Shown here piece after piece: positions 43,200-51,945 of a stretch of 64,000 nucleotides of DNA. The stretch comes from Streptomyces fructofermentans. GTDB taxonomy: Bacteria > Actinomycetota > Actinomycetes > Streptomycetales > Streptomycetaceae. The position numbers and the translations under genes were made by a program. The notes beneath the pieces are model-generated. The model searched no databases. It worked only from the letters and a program-made list of their open reading frames with translations, and had not been told where the DNA came from. Numbering within the stretch: the first letter of the stretch is position 1; every line of letters starts with the position of its first letter. Location: NCBI RefSeq assembly GCF_014651055.1, contig NZ_BMWD01000024.1:85485-149484 (forward strand), written 5' to 3'.

Positions 43200-44141
43200 T
43201 CACGAGGTGTGGGGGCAGTTGCCCCGGTACTCCTCGATCGTCGTGCTCGGCCGCGGCAGCGGGCAGATGAACTGCTCGTAGCGGGTGTCGTTGTCCACGA
43301 ACCGCTTGAGCCACGAAATGCTGTACTTGGCGATCGTCGTGTTGGACGAGTTCGGCGTGAAGTGCGTGGCGCCGTTGAGCTCCAGGTAGGCCCGGTCGGT
43401 GGACGACGGCAGGCTTCCGTAGAACGGCTCAGAGTGCGAGGAGACGGGCGCGATCGTGTCGCCGTCCGCTCCGAAGATCAGGGTGGGTGTCCTGACCTCG
43501 GGCCACGACTTGTCCAGGTTCCAGGGGGTCAGCGGGATCGCCGCCTGGAGGGACGGACGGGACTTCGCGGCCTCCAGACTGCCGCCGCCTCCCATCGAGT
43601 GCCCCATCACCGCGAGCCGAGTGCTGTCGACCCGGGTGCGTACGCTGCTGCGCTCGGTGAGGTAGTCCAGCGCCGCGAGCAACTGGCGCCCGCGCGAGTC
43701 GGGTTGGTCCAGGGTCGTGAGGGTGTCGATGGTGAAGACGACGAACCCCTGGGAGGCGAGGCGCGCGCCCAGCCACGAGATCGAGGACTGGGTGCCGGTG
43801 TAACCGGGTGAGACCACCACGGCGCCGAACGTGCCGTCCGCGGTGCTGGTCGGGTAGTAGACCGTTCCGCCGCCGAAGCTGGTGACGGCCAGCGACGACA
43901 CCGTCGTCTGGGACACGCTGTAGGAGCCCCGGAGAGCCTCGATGCTCGACGTGGTGGGTGCGGGGCCACGCTCGTACGGATTGTCCGCGGCGTGCGCCCC
44001 GGGGCTCGCCAGGGAGCTGAGGCCCACGACGACGGCGAGCGCCGCGAGGGCTCCGGTGACCCGCTTTGCGGCCCATCCGGCGCGGCGGGGTGCCGGTGCG
44101 GACCCGGGGGGAAGCGAGCTGTTCTGCGAGTGCTGCTGCAC
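43200..44141 (-). CDS. Secreted cutinase / PET-hydrolase-like polyester hydrolase
   Basis: The 313-residue precursor starts at a GTG and has a signal peptide (KRVTGALAALAVVVGLSSLA, cleavage near AHAAD). The mature alpha/beta hydrolase starts NPYERGPAPTTSSIEALRG and shows the catalytic triad of Thermobifida-type cutinases: Ser in GHSMGGGG, Asp in FGADGDTIAP and His in ELNGATHFTPN. Oxyanion-hole segment SPGYTGT, substrate-cleft TPWNLDKSW and the C-terminal disulfide pair (FICPLPRP, YRGNCPHTS) are all present. Members cleave cutin, other aliphatic polyesters and in some cases PET. It is a single-gene unit with its own terminator. Confidence 0.9.
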   Translation of the reverse strand: MQQHSQNSSLPPGSAPAPRRAGWAAKRVTGALAALAVVVGLSSLASPGAHAADNPYERGPAPTTSSIEALRGSYSVSQTTVSSLAVTSFGGGTVYYPTSTADGTFGAVVVSPGYTGTQSSISWLGARLASQGFVVFTIDTLTTLDQPDSRGRQLLAALDYLTERSSVRTRVDSTRLAVMGHSMGGGGSLEAAKSRPSLQAAIPLTPWNLDKSWPEVRTPTLIFGADGDTIAPVSSHSEPFYGSLPSSTDRAYLELNGATHFTPNSSNTTIAKYSISWLKRFVDNDTRYEQFICPLPRPSTTIEEYRGNCPHTS

Positions 44142-45127
44142 GACGAAGTCGTCCTCTCGGTCGTGACGAACCGCCGGACCGGGCGCGGCACACGGGAGTC
44201 CGCGTGGCATGTCCGGAAGCTCTGCCGACGGCGCCGACCGGTGGTCGGCCGTGCCAATGTCGAGGCGGGGAGGGGGTGCGGCCATCGGCAATATCACCGG
44301 TCTTCGGGGCCGGTGCTCCGGGCCGGTCTGCTCTCCGGGCCCTTCTGCCGGGCCGGCCCGCCGGGCCGCTGGGCGGGGCCGATGCTCCGAGCCCGTCTCC
44401 CCGGCAGATGCTTCGAGCCGGTCTCGTCGCGGGGGTCCGGCACCGGGTCCCGCGCAGGCCCCCGCGACCGCCCGGCCGGCCGTACCGGCGGCGCGGCACG
44501 CGGCGGCGCCTCGTCGAGCCGCCGGGGCCGGGTGGGAGGTGGGACGCGGGCTCGGCGACGGGCCGGCCGGGTCGCCCGGAAGCGGCGCAGACGGGCCCGG
44601 CGGCAGGACCGGGCGCGGTCCGGCGGAAGGCACGGACACAGGCCCGGCCGGAGCCTGGCACGGCTCCTGACGGATCGTCATGCACCACCGACGGAGGTGC
44701 GGACGCACGCTGGACCGCGCGCCGGGTACGAGCCTGACGGAAGGTCACGCCCTCCCGGCGGGGGCAGGCGGAACAAGCCGGAAGGACCGGCAGGGGCCGC
44801 GTCGGAAGGCCGGGCGGGGCCCGGCGAGCGGCTGGACACGCCTGGGCGACGGGCCGGACGGCGGGGCGACGGCTCCCCGGCAGCGACCGGAACCGTGGCG
44901 CGGGCGGCGGTGCCCCGGCGGACCCGCCCCGTACGGCACACCGAGGCCCTCCCTCGCGTACCCGGACGCCGGGGCGTCCGCGCGGAGCTTGCCGGCGCCC
45001 CGCCCCGGATGCCCCGGACCCCGGCACCTTCCTGCGGACGCACGGCACTCGGGAGTCGCCCTCGCGGATCACGCGTGTGCCGCGGGTTTTCAGGGGCAAC
45101 CGGAAGCCGATCGGGAGGAGAGGTGTC
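44142..45127. other. Long intergenic region, no supported gene
   Basis: Nearly 1 kb separates two divergent genes. Long open frames exist on both strands but are Arg/Pro/Gly-rich and match nothing. Three imperfect copies of a motif like GATGCTCCGAGCCGGTCT occur near 44309, 44378 and 44404. An AT-richer spot at 44285-44300 could belong to the hydrolase promoter. Confidence 0.45.
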
Positions 45128-45490
45128 ATGTATCTGGCACGCGGAGCGAGCGACGCCCCCGGGGCCTGGCTCTGGGCCCTGGGCGCGATCCTGCTGTACG
45201 CGCTGATCAGCTTCGGGCTGGACTACCGGTCCCGCGCCCGGCGCGGTTCCCGGCACCCGGCCCGCGACGCCCTGCACGACCTCAAGGACCGCGAGGAGCC
45301 GCAGTCGCCCCGGGAGCACTTCGTGAGCCGGCTGATCATGCTGGCGGGCGGCGGCGCGACCGGACTGGTCGCGTACACCACCTCGGGGGTGCCGCGGATC
45401 GTGGCGGTGACGTCGACGGCGATCGTGGCCGTGACCGTGTGGGCCTACTACGACCACCGCACCGACACCGCCGCCTCCCGGGGACGGTGA
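45128..45490 (+). CDS. Small membrane protein, 120 residues
   Basis: GGGAGGAGAGG precedes the ATG. The product has an N-terminal helix (AWLWALGAILLYALISFGL), a charged loop (RSRARRGSRHPARDALHDL) and two more helices (FVSRLIMLAGGGATGLVAY and VPRIVAVTSTAIVAVTVWAYY). It has three membrane segments and no catalytic motif. I recognise no function. It is a single gene downstream of a long control region. Confidence 0.7.
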   Translation: MYLARGASDAPGAWLWALGAILLYALISFGLDYRSRARRGSRHPARDALHDLKDREEPQSPREHFVSRLIMLAGGGATGLVAYTTSGVPRIVAVTSTAIVAVTVWAYYDHRTDTAASRGR

Positions 45491-46273
45491 CCCGCCCGGC
45501 GTCCGGCTGGGGCGCCCGACCCGGCCATTGACGCCGCCCCGCCCCGCCCCGGACGGCACGGCACGGCCCGGCACGGCCCGGCACGGCCCGGCACGGCCCG
45601 GCACGGCCGAGCGTCGGTGCGGCGGTCCGCCGACGCCCCGGTCAGGCCCCCGGTCCTCGCGGCGACGCACGGAGGGGCGACGACCGCGGCACGGGCACCC
45701 CGCGAACGTGCGCAACGCGGCGCAACCCCGCCGGGCGGGACGGGTCCGAGTAGGGGTCCCTCCCCCGCTTACGCCGTTCGGCCGCCCCGGTCCGTCGAAT
45801 CACGCCGGGTCCTTCGAGTACTCCGGCGCATCCGGGGCACACGGTCAGGGACCGGACGTCCTTCCCCCCGGGGCGCCGGTGGACCGCTCCCGCGCGGCAG
45901 ACGAGACAGGGCGACTCCTCGCCGCGCGGTCGAGCGGAGCGGTGGCCGCACCACGGGCGCGCGATGCCGGGCGCGGCCACCGCCTCGCCCCCTGGTTTCC
46001 CTTCGCCCCGACCGTCCTGCCCCTCTCCCCCCTCTCCCCCCTCACCCCGCTCCCCCGCTCTTCCTCCCCCGACCGGCGGGCCCGGCGCCGCTCATCAGGC
46101 GCTTCGCGTCCGGCGCGGCGGCGTCCCGACGCCTCTCGGCATCCCCGGAGCCTCCCGGCCGTCCCCCGGCCCGCCGCAGAGATGTTGCCCGCCCGAACAC
46201 CCTGTGAAGTAATCGGAGAATCCGCAGGACGGATGTTTGCGGTGCCGGGGCCGCGCCGGAAGGAGCGGCTGGT
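45491..46273. other. Long intergenic region with a polypyrimidine tract
   Basis: No gene is supported in these 783 bases. Besides the 10-base tandem repeat it holds a strand-asymmetric tract at about 46010-46070, almost purely C and T on the plus strand with few purines. The ribosome binding site GGAAGGAG for the phosphatase gene lies at the right end. Confidence 0.5.
45561..45610. repeat. Tandem repeat, 5 copies of GCACGGCCCG
   Basis: Five 10-base units lie in tandem, the last differing at its final base. They follow the small membrane gene by 70 bases and lie in noncoding sequence. Confidence 0.95.
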
Positions 46274-48316
46274 ATGCACGGATACTCGACCGAGGACGAC
46301 GACGTCACCGCGGCGCCCGGCGGGCTGCTCGACCTCCTGAGGGTCGCCGCCGTCGTGCTCGACAGCGAGGGCCGCATCGTGCTGTGGAGCCCCGAGAGCG
46401 AGCAGCTGCTCGGCTACCGCGCCGACGAGGCCCTCGGGCAGCGGGCCGACCACCTGCTCGTGTCGCCGGACAACCGGCTGCGCGGGCGTGAGCTGTTCGC
46501 GCAGGTGCGGTCCGGGGACCGCTGGGCCGGGGTCTTCCCGCTCCAGCACCGGGACGGCACGGAACGGCCCGTCGAGTTCCGCACGATGCGGCTGCGCGAC
46601 GGCCAGGGCAGTCCCCATCTCCTGGGGCTCGCGGCCGACGCCAGGACCGTACGCAGGGTGGAGCGCGACCTGGCGCTGTCCCACAGCCTGGTCGACCAGA
46701 CCCCGGTGGGCATCGCGGTCTTCGACAACGACCTGCGCTGGGTCGGCGTCAATCCGGCGCTGGAGCGGATCAACGGTCTGCCGGAGGAGGCGCTGCTGGG
46801 GCGGCGGGTCGGCGAGGTCCTGCCGGACCTCGACGTGGACGCCATCGAGTCCCGTATGCGCCTCGTGCTGGCCAGCGGCAAGTCGCTGCTCGACCAGCAG
46901 ACCGTCGGCCGGACGGCCGCGCACACGGAGGAGCGCGCGTACTCGGAGTCGTACCACCGCATCGAGGACGCCGACGGCCGCGTCCTCGGGCTGGCGATGG
47001 CCATCATCGACGTCACCGAACGGCAGCAGGCAGCCACCGAGGTCGCCCAGGCCCGCGAGCGGCTGTCCGTGATCGCGGACGCGGCGGTGCGCATCGGCAC
47101 GACCCTCGACCTGCACCAGACGGCCCGGGAACTCGCGGACGTGGCGGTGCCGCAACTAGCGGACCTCGCCGCCGTCGACGTGCTGGAGGCGGTCGTCGCG
47201 CACGGCACCACGACCGCGGTCACCCCTGATTCGTACGCCGAGTTCCGGGCGCTCGCGGTCGCGGCCGGATACCTCACCGACGCCATACACGCGGCGGACC
47301 CGGTCGGCGAACTCGCGGCGTACAGCCCGACACGGATCATCACCCAGTGCGTGAGCGAGGCCCGTCCCGTCCTGGTCGAACGGGTGGACTCCGCGATGAT
47401 GCGCCGCATCGCCCGCGACTCCCACGCGGCGCAGACCCTGCGCACGGCGGGCGTCCACTCCTACCTCGCCGTGCCCCTGGTGGCCCGGGGCGAGGTGCTG
47501 GGAACCCTCAGCCTGTACCGCACCGTCAACTCCCGCGCGTTCGACGAGCAGGACCGCATCCTCGCCACCGAGCTCGCCGCGCGCGCGGCGATCTGCGTGG
47601 ACAACGCCCGCCTGTACGGGCGCGAGCGGATCGCGGCCCTGACCCTGCAGCGCAGCCTGCTGCCGCCCTCACCCGTGGGCCACGAGAGGCTCGACATCGC
47701 CGCCCGCTACCTGCCGGCGCTGAGCGAGGTCGGCGGGGACTGGTACGACGTGCTCCCGCTCAGCCGGGGCCGGACCGGCCTGATCGTCGGCGACGTGATG
47801 GGCAAGGGTGTCCAGGCGGCCGCCGTGATGGGCCAGTTGAGTACCGCGACCCGCGCGCTGGCCCGGCTCGACCCGTCGCCCGCCGAACTGCTCGGCCATC
47901 TCGACGACATCACGGGATCGCTCGGCGAGACCATCGCCACCTGCGTCTACGCCGTCTGCGACCCCGTCAAGGGAACCTGCGCACTGTCGAGCGCGGGCCA
48001 TCTGCCGCCCGTGCTGGTGCGTCCGGACGGCACCGCGGAACTCCTGGAGGTTCCCGGCGGCGTACCGCTGGGCGTGGGCGGAGTGCCGTTCGGCACGATG
48101 GAGCAGGAACTGCCGTCGGGCTCGCTGCTGGCCCTGTACACCGACGGCCTCGTGGAGAACCGCACGAAGCCCATCGACACCGGCCTGGACACGCTGACGC
48201 GGCTGCTGCTCAGGGCGCAGGGGTCACTCGAGGCGACCAGCGACATGCTGCTGAGCACGCTGCGCCCGGAGCCGGACGACGACGTGGCACTGCTGCTCGT
48301 TCGCACCCTGGGGTGA
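46274..48316 (+). CDS. PAS-PAS-GAF-SpoIIE protein phosphatase
   Basis: The 680-residue cytoplasmic protein has two PAS domains at about 18-120 (LLRVAAVVLDSEGRIVLWSP) and 132-245 (LVDQTPVGIAVFDNDLRWVG). A GAF domain follows at about 265-425, then a PP2C-like SpoIIE phosphatase domain at 445-678 (LQRSLLPPSPVGHERLDIAA, VGGDWYDVLPL, GDVMGKGVQAAAVMGQL, LYTDGLVENR). These are RsbU-type enzymes that dephosphorylate anti-sigma-factor antagonists. No RsbV or RsbW partner is adjacent. GGAAGGAG lies 9 bases before the ATG, and a strong terminator follows. Confidence 0.92.
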   Translation: MHGYSTEDDDVTAAPGGLLDLLRVAAVVLDSEGRIVLWSPESEQLLGYRADEALGQRADHLLVSPDNRLRGRELFAQVRSGDRWAGVFPLQHRDGTERPVEFRTMRLRDGQGSPHLLGLAADARTVRRVERDLALSHSLVDQTPVGIAVFDNDLRWVGVNPALERINGLPEEALLGRRVGEVLPDLDVDAIESRMRLVLASGKSLLDQQTVGRTAAHTEERAYSESYHRIEDADGRVLGLAMAIIDVTERQQAATEVAQARERLSVIADAAVRIGTTLDLHQTARELADVAVPQLADLAAVDVLEAVVAHGTTTAVTPDSYAEFRALAVAAGYLTDAIHAADPVGELAAYSPTRIITQCVSEARPVLVERVDSAMMRRIARDSHAAQTLRTAGVHSYLAVPLVARGEVLGTLSLYRTVNSRAFDEQDRILATELAARAAICVDNARLYGRERIAALTLQRSLLPPSPVGHERLDIAARYLPALSEVGGDWYDVLPLSRGRTGLIVGDVMGKGVQAAAVMGQLSTATRALARLDPSPAELLGHLDDITGSLGETIATCVYAVCDPVKGTCALSSAGHLPPVLVRPDGTAELLEVPGGVPLGVGGVPFGTMEQELPSGSLLALYTDGLVENRTKPIDTGLDTLTRLLLRAQGSLEATSDMLLSTLRPEPDDDVALLLVRTLG

Positions 48317-48325
48317 ATCCGCGGG

Positions 48326-48364
48326 CCGGGTGCCCGGACCGTGCCGCCCGGCCCGGGCACCCGG
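48326..48364 (+). terminator. 12-bp hairpin after the SpoIIE phosphatase gene
   Basis: CCGGGTGCCCGG (48326-48337) pairs perfectly with 48353-48364 around a 15-base loop, starting 10 bases after the stop codon. Confidence 0.7.
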
Positions 48365-48524
48365 TTGGACGGCCCTCGGCGGGGCACCCGTTCAACAGGT
48401 CGCCGGGCACCCGCCGCTCGTCCCGAACGGGCCCGACCGCCCGGAGCGCGCGGGGCCGGCGATCGTGGCGCCGCCGATCACGCCGGGCCCGACCCGGGGT
48501 GACGGCCCCCGACCGCCGGACCGG

Positions 48525-48938
48525 TCACGGTCCCGCGGTGACCACTCCCCCGCCCGGCGCCCCGACCGCGCGCCAGACGTCCTCGTGCAGCTCGGCCAGT
48601 CCCTGGTCGGCCAGCCCCTTGAGGTGCTTCACGACCGTCGACGGCTGGTATCCGACGACGGCCGACAGCTCCTCGGCGGTCCTGCCTGCCGTCCCGGAGC
48701 CCGCCAGTTCCTGCCAGGTGCGGACCGCGTTGCGGCTCATTCCGCTCTCGCTCACCCTCCTCGAGAGGGCCTCGTCCGTCCCGGCGCCCGCCTGCTGCGG
48801 AGGGACGGTGGGGGCCTCCGCAGCCGCCGCCCGCGGTTCCGTGACGGGTGCGGCCGCGCGCGTCGAGCGGGCCGGCCCGACAGGACGCGGGGTCATGTCC
48901 ACCTTGCGATGCCTGCGGCCCTTGCGCTGTCGGCTCAT
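48525..48938 (-). CDS. Small winged-helix DNA-binding protein
   Basis: The 137-residue protein begins with a basic stretch MSRQRKGRRHRKVDMTPRP and a disordered Ala/Pro region, then a winged helix: SGTAGRTAEELSAVVGYQPST, VVKHLKGLADQGLAELHED and the wing VWRAV. GAGGAACCG precedes the ATG at 48938, which decides the start. It resembles ArsR/MarR-type small regulators with an added tail. Targets are unknown. Confidence 0.7.
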   Translation of the reverse strand: MSRQRKGRRHRKVDMTPRPVGPARSTRAAAPVTEPRAAAAEAPTVPPQQAGAGTDEALSRRVSESGMSRNAVRTWQELAGSGTAGRTAEELSAVVGYQPSTVVKHLKGLADQGLAELHEDVWRAVGAPGGGVVTAGP

Positions 48939-49112
48939 CGGTTCCTCGTTTCGGCCTTGACGATGTTCACGGTTGGACAACGAGACAGCGGCACCGAAGT
49001 AGTTCAGCCGTTCGACGGACATTCGGGTGGCCACCGGAGCGCAGACCGACACCACCGGGGCGGGCCCGGCCGCACCGGTCGGCTCCCTGCTCCACATGGC
49101 CCCCGTCCGACC

Positions 49113-49137
49113 GGGTGGACGCGGCGAAGAAGGGTAA
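49113..49137 (+). promoter_or_regulatory. Weak SigB-type promoter candidate
   Basis: GGGT, 15 bases, then GGGTAA fits the loose stress-sigma pattern GNNT-N14-16-GGGTA, 44 bases upstream of the 48-residue gene. The last base departs from the usual pyrimidine. Chance occurrence in GC-rich DNA is possible. Confidence 0.25.
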
Positions 49138-49180
49138 GTGATCCGCACACGCTCGCCCGCACCGCTACGGGAGGAACCAC

Positions 49181-49327
49181 ATGGCAGGCCTGGTCGACCG
49201 GATCAAGCAGTTCGCACGGAGTCCGCAGGGCAGGCGCGCGGCCGAGCAGGTGCGCGTCGCCGCGCAGGACCCGCGTCGGCGCGCGCAGGCGCAGCGGCTC
49301 CTGGGCAAGCTGCGCAAGCGCCCCTGA
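49181..49327 (+). CDS. Small basic protein, 48 residues
   Basis: A perfect GGGAGGAACCAC precedes the ATG. The product MAGLVDRIKQFARSPQGRRA continues with RVAAQDPRRRAQAQRLLGKL and ends RKRP. It is a helical, strongly basic peptide of a kind I recall as common in Streptomyces genomes. It may bind nucleic acid or act as a stress protein. It is too short to show in many gene calls. Confidence 0.75.
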   Translation: MAGLVDRIKQFARSPQGRRAAEQVRVAAQDPRRRAQAQRLLGKLRKRP

Positions 49328-49748
49328 CCGCGGGCCGGCGACCCGCGACCGCGGCGGACGACCGCGGCGGACGTCACGGCCCACGGCCCACGCCCCACGA
49401 GCGGCGCCCGGCGCTCGGCACCCGGCCGCACCTTCGGCCCGTGGAGGACCGCCCCGGCCCTCCACGGGGCGAGTCGCGCAGGACACGCCGCGCTCACCGG
49501 GCGCCCGCGACTGCGGCCGAACAGCGGCGGTCCGACCGCCGTCGCACCCGGTCGGGGAGCCGGAGCCGCACCGGGCAAACCGCACGTCGGACGCCCGTAC
49601 ATGCGTTTGACGGCGTCCCCGCGGGGTCGAAACGCCGATGGTTCGGCCATCATGGGCGCGACACCGTCCGGGTCGTCAGTCCCACCCCTCCCGTGCGCTC
49701 TTCCCGCACGTGACGAAACGGCCCGCAGCACATCGGAAGCAGACACAC
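49328..49748. other. Intergenic region without recognised gene
   Basis: Long open frames on both strands here are Arg/Pro-rich and have no ribosome binding site. Nothing is supported. Confidence 0.4.
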
Positions 49749-49826
49749 ATGGCACTCCCCACGGCCCGCACGGCGGCCGCCCCGCGGGCACTCCCGGCCC
49801 GCGTCACCCCGGAGCCGGCCCCATGA
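49749..49826 (+). CDS. Possible 25-residue leader ORF
   Basis: The ATG at 49749 opens MALPTARTAAAPRALPARVT and ends at a TGA that overlaps the ATG of the next small gene by 4 bases. The overlap suggests translational coupling, but the peptide is low-complexity and the ribosome binding site weak. Confidence 0.3.
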   Translation: MALPTARTAAAPRALPARVTPEPAP

Positions 49827-49924
49827 GCGCGGGCCGCATCCCGGGCCTGATCCTCCCCGTCGTCCTGCTGTGCGCCCTGCTGGTGGGCCTCGTCTGGTAC
49901 TGGATGCACCGGGACGACGAATGA
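49823..49924 (+). CDS. Very small membrane peptide, 33 residues
   Basis: The product MSAGRIPGLILPVVLLCALL continues VGLVWYWMHRDDE: one membrane helix with an aromatic belt and a charged end. The start overlaps the preceding ORF stop (ATGA) and GGAG lies about 10 bases upstream. Small single-helix proteins of this type are often regulators of larger membrane proteins, but no partner is evident. It lies 212 bases before mutA. Confidence 0.5.
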   Translation: MSAGRIPGLILPVVLLCALLVGLVWYWMHRDDE

Positions 49925-50136
49925 GCGGCGCCCCGGCCCGGGACCACCGCCTCCGGCCCCGGGCGCGCCGCCGGTCGCGCGGGGCACACCACCCGCTCGG
50001 GGAAGGTTCACCCCTCGCCCCGAGACGGCAGCGCCGTAGTACGCGACCCGCCCGATGATCAAGGCCATCACTGCGAGTGCAAGGTCACAGCCCTGCCCAC
50101 TGCTGCACGTTTGCCACCCTGCCCTAGCATCCGAGC

Positions 50137-51945
50137 ATGACGGTCCTGCCTGACGACGGGCTCCCCCTGGCCGCCGAGTTCCCCGAAACGACCCATGAGC
50201 AGTGGCGCCACCTGGTGTCCGGAGTGCTGCGCAAGTCGGGCCGGGAACTGTCTGGCGAGGCAGCGGAGGACGCCCTGTCCACCGCGCTGGAGGACGGGCT
50301 CCGCACCCGGCCCCTCTACACCGCGCACCACTCATCGCCCGACGCCGGCTTCCCCGGTTTCGCCCCGTTCGTCCGCGGCGGCAGCGCCGCGGGCACCCTG
50401 GCCGGCGGCTGGGACGTACGGCAGCGGCACGCGACCACCGAGGCCGGCGCGGCGCTGGCCGACCTGGAGAACGGCGTCGGCTCGCTGTGGCTCGTGGTGG
50501 GCGACGACGGCATTCCGGTCCCGTCGCTGGGCCAGGTGCTCGACGGCGTGTACCTCGACCTGGCCCCCGTCGTCCTCGACGCGGGACGCGACGTCGAGCC
50601 CGCCGCGCGTGAACTGCTGCGGCTGTTCGAGGAGCGGGGTGTCGCCCACGAGGCGGCGCGCGGCAACCTGGGAGGCGACCCGCTCGGCCACGAGGCACGC
50701 ACCGGCGAGGCCCTCGACCACACCGCGGTGACCCGTCTCGCCCTGCTGTGCGCGCGGACGTATCCGGGGCTGCGGGCCCTCACCGTGGACGCGTTGCCGT
50801 ACCACGAGGCGGGCGGCTCGGCCGCTCAGGAACTCGGCTGCTCGCTGGCGACCGGTCTGGCCAACCTGCGTGAGCTGACCGCGGCCGGACTGACGGTCGG
50901 CCAGGCCTGCGCGCAGATGGAGTTCCGCTACGCGGCCACCGCGGACCAGTTCCTCACCATCGCCAAGCTGCGCGCGGCCCGCAGGCTGTGGGCCCGGGTC
51001 GCCGAGGTGTGCGGGGCGCCCGAGGCGGGTGCCCAGGTGCAGCACGCGGTGACCTCCCCCGTGATGATGACGCGCCGCGACCCGTGGGTGAACATGCTGC
51101 GGACGACGATCGCCACACTCGCGGCCGGAGCCGGCGGCGCCGACTCCGTGACCGTGCTGCCCTTCGACCACGCGCTCGGCCTGCCGGACGCGTTCGCCCG
51201 CCGGATCGCCCGCAACACGTCGACGATCCTGGTGGAGGAGTCCCACCTGTCCCGGGTCATCGATCCCGCGGGCGGTTCCTGGTACGTCGAGAAGCTCACC
51301 GACGAACTCGCCCACGCGGGCTGGGAGTTCTTCCAGCGGATCGAGAAGGAGGGCGGCCAGGCCGCCGCCCTGCGCTCGGGACTCGTGCGGGAGGCCCTGG
51401 CGGCCACCTGGGCGGAGCGCAGCGCGAAGCTCGCGCGGCGGCGCGAACCCGTCACCGGCGTCAGCGAGTTCCCCCATCTCGACGAGCGCCCGGTGGAGCG
51501 CAGGCCCGCCCCCGAGCCCCCCGCCGGCGGTCTGCCGCGCGTGCGGCGCGACGAGGCGTTCGAGGCGCTGCGGGCCCGCTCCGACGCCCACCTCGCGGCC
51601 ACCGGTGCCCGGCCGCGGATCTTCCTCGCGGCGCTCGGTCCGGCCGCCGCGCACACGGCCCGCCTCACCTTCGCCTCGAACCTGTTCCAGGCGGGCGGCA
51701 TCGAGCCCGTCACCGACGGCGCCTTCGAGGACAGCGGCGCCACCGAGGCGTGTCTGTGCTCCAGCGACGCCCTGTACGAGGAGCGCGCCGCCGAGGTGGC
51801 CGGGGCCCTGCGGGAGGCGGGCGCCGGGCATGTGTCCCTCGCCGGCCGTCCGGGCGAGTACCCGGGTGTCGACGCCTTTGTCTTCGCGGGCTGCGACGCC
51901 GTCGCCGTGCTCGGTGCCGCCCTCGACCGAATGGGAGTGTCCTGA
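50137..51945 (+). CDS. mutA: Methylmalonyl-CoA mutase small subunit
   Basis: The 602-residue subunit pairs with the catalytic large subunit encoded next; together they interconvert succinyl-CoA and (R)-methylmalonyl-CoA with adenosylcobalamin. Family segments seen are LPLAAEFPETTHEQWRHLVSG, FAPFVRGG, NLRELTAAGLTVGQACAQMEF and DPAGGSWYVEKLTDELAHAG. The C-terminal domain is a degenerate cobalamin fold without DxHxxG, as expected for the small subunit. Its stop overlaps the mutB start by one base (TGATG). No strong ribosome binding site is seen before its ATG. Confidence 0.95.
   Translation: MTVLPDDGLPLAAEFPETTHEQWRHLVSGVLRKSGRELSGEAAEDALSTALEDGLRTRPLYTAHHSSPDAGFPGFAPFVRGGSAAGTLAGGWDVRQRHATTEAGAALADLENGVGSLWLVVGDDGIPVPSLGQVLDGVYLDLAPVVLDAGRDVEPAARELLRLFEERGVAHEAARGNLGGDPLGHEARTGEALDHTAVTRLALLCARTYPGLRALTVDALPYHEAGGSAAQELGCSLATGLANLRELTAAGLTVGQACAQMEFRYAATADQFLTIAKLRAARRLWARVAEVCGAPEAGAQVQHAVTSPVMMTRRDPWVNMLRTTIATLAAGAGGADSVTVLPFDHALGLPDAFARRIARNTSTILVEESHLSRVIDPAGGSWYVEKLTDELAHAGWEFFQRIEKEGGQAAALRSGLVREALAATWAERSAKLARRREPVTGVSEFPHLDERPVERRPAPEPPAGGLPRVRRDEAFEALRARSDAHLAATGARPRIFLAALGPAAAHTARLTFASNLFQAGGIEPVTDGAFEDSGATEACLCSSDALYEERAAEVAGALREAGAGHVSLAGRPGEYPGVDAFVFAGCDAVAVLGAALDRMGVS

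Noticed and set aside
44142..45127. Several open frames in the 1-kb gap
   Set aside because: All are Arg/Pro/Gly-rich with no ribosome binding site and no family features, as expected for GC-rich noncoding DNA.
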